Source of the DNA: Physcomitrium patens
Lineage: Eukaryota; Streptophyta; Bryopsida; Funariales; Funariaceae
Length of the DNA: 64,000 nt
Assembly: GCF_000002425.4 (NCBI RefSeq)
Contig: NC_037263.1
Span: 12,294,733 to 12,358,732 of the forward strand
Direction: 5' to 3'
This document shows, in pieces, positions 61,101 to 64,000 of the stretch. A model generated the notes under the pieces. The model worked only from the letters and a program-made list of their open reading frames with translations, was not told the DNA's origin and searched no databases. Made by a program: the position numbers and the translations under genes. Each line of letters begins with the position of its first letter. The first letter of the stretch is position 1.

Positions 61101-63727
61101 GTAATGCAAAGCCTCGGAAACATTCCTTCTACAATTTCTTAACCAGTAGGTAGTCATATACTGCGTTTGATTCTGTACATGGAATGAGAGTTTTACCTAG
61201 CTGAACTATGAATATTTACTTATGCAGGGTATTCCTGGAGCTCCATTATGGGACTCTTCATCGCAGCAGTTCGTTGGAATGCTTACAGCGTCGGACTTCA
61301 TTTCAATATTACAGCGTGTAAGTGAACGCACCACATGGCTGCTTTTTATATTTCTTTTATACCGTTTGTTGGTTATATTTGTTTGTTTGTGGTGGGATCT
61401 GGTAGGAAGTTATTGACTCAGATGATCGATCCTGAATATGTTTATTTGACCATCTAGTGATGCAATTCAATTCATGATCTTTTCAATTGATTACATAGGC
61501 CACGCTGCGCTTTTAGTTCTGCGTTATCATTGAAAGATATTAGCTTTTTCCTCTATTCCAGGATATCTGATTTATGTTGCTTGCGCTGTACATAGCTTGG
61601 AAGCCATGGTGCTTCAGTGTTTTCTGAGGAAGAGTTGGAAATGCACACAATTGAAGAATGGAAAAAGGAGAAGCAAGCACTTTTCCCGTCTGCATCCCAT
61701 TCGCTTGTATATGTGAGTGCTGAGATGTGTCTCCTTGTCTGTGCCAATTTACATGAGTTTTAAAGCGTCATTAAAAAAAATTCAGGATGGAAAATAGCTT
61801 CTGTTGTCACAGTGGGCGATTCAATCTGTGCACACACCAATCCTTCCTCTCCTGGGGTTCTTTTTCTCTTAGCGCATTTTGTTAATATACATCCTCTTTT
61901 GCATCAAGTGGTTTCGTGCATGAAAGAATGTGGATGTATTTGTTTTCAGGGTGTGCACTGGCTAGACGTCTTGACTAGAAGTCTGTATTGATCGGTTTTG
62001 TTGATAAATCTTCAGGTGGGACCAGATGATACCCTTTCACATGTGGCCAATGAACTCATGCGACTTGACGTCGCGCAGCTGCCCGTCTTGCACTATCCAC
62101 CTCATTCGCACATCCCAGAGTTGTTACATTTAGCTTGCCTATCTGGCATTCTAAGATGTAGGTCCTTTCCTTACTCACAGAAATTCATTTTCTAACTAGC
62201 ACTTCAAAATTTTAGCACTTGTTGTGAAAGACATGCTTTAAAGTTTGTCGATCCCAGGAATTTGATGATCCGCAGTTTTCTGTGGCCAGCTTTCTATGAG
62301 AAGGACAATTATGATTTTCATTCTAAAATGGAAATCTTTTTTTTTCTTTTTTTTTTTTTTTTTTTTTTTTTTTGGTAGACTTTACTCAACCAAGTAATTA
62401 ATGGTCGCTTCTTGGTAACTAACGTGCGCCTGAGAAAGTTATTTGAGACGCAAGAATGTCTTTCTGCGAGTGAGACACCTTAATTGAATTTTATATGGTG
62501 ATGTATTTTCTGGTATCAAATTTGACTTGGTACCCTGATACATGCATTTTTTTTGTGTTAGCTTATGTTTTTGGAAAGTGTCTCGTTATAAGAATCATGA
62601 TCATGTTTTTTGTATTTGTTGATGTGCAGGTCTCTGTAGACATTTCCGGCATGTTCCTTCATCTGTCCCTCTCTTTTCTCAACCCATTGGAACCTTGCGT
62701 ATTGGGAATTGGGTTTCAGGCATAGCTGAACCTGGTAGCCGACCTCTGCAAGTATTGCGGCGAGATGAATCCCTCAGTCGTGCACTTGCTTTGCTGCTTG
62801 AAGGTTCTGTTTCTTACGCTTGTAGAGTTTTTGTATTTAACAATTCTCGGTGTATGGATTGCGTTTCAAGTGAAAGTTATTCCATTTCAGTTCATTGAGC
62901 GTGCTCAACATTTTAATTATGCAGCTCGGGTAAGTGCACTTCCTGTTGTGGACGAAAACGGTGTGTTTCAAGACGTTTATGCCCGGGGGTATGCTTTACA
63001 ACGAACTCAACTACATGTTGATTTGACTTCGGTTTTGACGTCACTAAAGCAGAATATTGTTTCTCATTCGTATTAAGTGGTAATTGACAATTTTGGTATG
63101 TCGTATTTATTGGGATATTTACATATGAATACCATTTTTCTCAATGTCTGTATAAGCACCTGATTTTTACAAATCCACTCCTATTTGATCATTGTTGTAC
63201 AAGTATACTTGTGTTGGAGTTTTCTATTCTTAGTTTATCTATCTGATTAGCATTGTAACATCGGTTTGCCGAGATATTTCAGGGACATCACAGCTCTTGC
63301 GAGGGATAGCACGTATACTCGTCCTCAGCTAAATGACTTGACTGTCAGTCAGGTGTGATGCACATGCACAGCTCGTGTACTTATTTTTTTGTTTTTACTT
63401 TCAAATATTGAGAGATGTTCTTGCTTGTGGCATAGTTGTGCCGAGATGGATGATTATTCTTTTTGTCATGTTTGATTCAATCTTCTTATATGTTTCATAA
63501 ATACAGTGGCATGATTTGCAATTGGGGTCCTTCAGACTAACCTTTGTTAAGCACGCCACTGAGTTGCTTTTTGCAACTTGGCCTCACATGTGACTTAATG
63601 TTACAGGCATTGCAGATAGGGGCTGCGCAAGACTGGACAGGACCTGGCCCTCTCAGTGGCAATCGTTACCACATGTGCATTCGATCGGACTCGTTACGCT
63701 ACGTTATAGAACGTCTGGCTCTTCCAG
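58105..63727 (+). CDS. SNF4: SNF4/KIN-beta-gamma-like SnRK1 subunit (CBM48 + CBS), 3' end outside window
   Basis: Twelve coding exons seen: 58105-58214, 59529-59616, 59799-59984, 60222-60413, 61010-61069, 61228-61317, 61596-61712, 62016-62157, 62630-62803, 62925-62988, 63283-63352, 63607-63727. They give 471 codons plus 1 nt. The remaining exon, expected to encode the end of the last CBS motif, lies beyond 64,000. The start MFGEEG matches plant SNF4. Residues 17-110 are a CBM48 ([21 protein letters not shown]...[15 protein letters not shown]). From about residue 172 come four CBS motifs, including [36 protein letters not shown] and [12 protein letters not shown]. The protein is the plant gamma-type subunit of the SnRK1 energy-sensing kinase, and the N-terminal CBM fusion is typical of plants. 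The exon 9-10 and 10-11 junctions were chosen by frame and family fit. Confidence 0.94.
62337..62373. repeat. Poly(T) tract in SNF4 intron
   Basis: About 37 T with one C, in the intron between 62,157 and 62,630. Confidence 0.9.
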
Positions 63728-64000
63728 GTATGATAGAAGTGAAGATGAATTCTAGATCCTAAAAACCTATAGAACGCTGTGTGTCAAATATTTCTTTCTG
63801 TTCTATGCGAATGCTTATGTTAGCGGGAGTAGTAATATTTGAGCTGCTCACGTGCTCTAGTGGAAAATTCATTTGTTTAACTTCGATTAGCTTTTAAAGG
63901 TATGTTATCATCCTCAGGTGATGTGAATTGCATTGATAGAGTGTGATCTATATATTTACTCGGGCTAGGGGGTTTGTAATTTGATAAGACAAATTCCTCA

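Noticed and set aside
63728..64000. Last SNF4 exon
   Set aside because: No acceptor followed by the expected final CBS residues is found before the window ends; the region reads as intron.

Overview
The window looks like nuclear DNA of a land plant, most likely a moss. Five spliced or single-exon genes with GT-AG introns have close plant-type relatives. They sit between very AT-rich blocks made of decayed Ty3/gypsy chromodomain retrotransposons. Moss is an inference from gene style, AT-rich introns and the retroelement type; nothing in the sequence names the species.

Layout. 1-13,740: AT-rich, gene-free DNA with (TA)n tracts and remnants of minus-strand gypsy elements (D at 2,922-6,190; LTR relic E at 9,175-10,095). 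13,745-25,800: a 12-coding-exon gene (+) for a PAP/OAS1-type nucleotidyltransferase with a very long disordered tail (1,517 aa). 26,600-31,900: a WDR26-like LisH-CTLH-WD40 gene (+, 600 aa). 33,198-36,705: an ABHD17-like serine hydrolase (-, 275 aa), convergent with WDR26. 39,896-40,483: a MOS11/CIP29-like mRNA-export protein (-, 195 aa). 41,000-57,500: a nested retrotransposon cluster. Minus-strand element B sits inside the integrase of plus-strand element A, and A lies between pieces of a second family, C. 57,536-57,711: four 43-bp tandem repeats. 58,105 to the end: an SNF4/KIN-beta-gamma gene (+) with CBM48 and CBS domains; its last exon is outside the window.

The genes act in unrelated pathways: RNA nucleotidyl transfer, GID/CTLH ubiquitin ligase, protein depalmitoylation, mRNA export and SnRK1 energy signalling. 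I see no operon-like logic. All coding exons listed were joined by hand and keep an open frame across every junction.

The most interesting signal is in the retroelements. The A/B/D family has a primer-binding site that matches no tRNA end. Its 11 nt are the exact complement of the predicted 5' end of the element's own RNA, about 31 nt after a TATA box. This is the self-priming arrangement known from Tf1/sushi-type elements. The copies also show C-to-T and G-to-A decay that has destroyed several catalytic residues.
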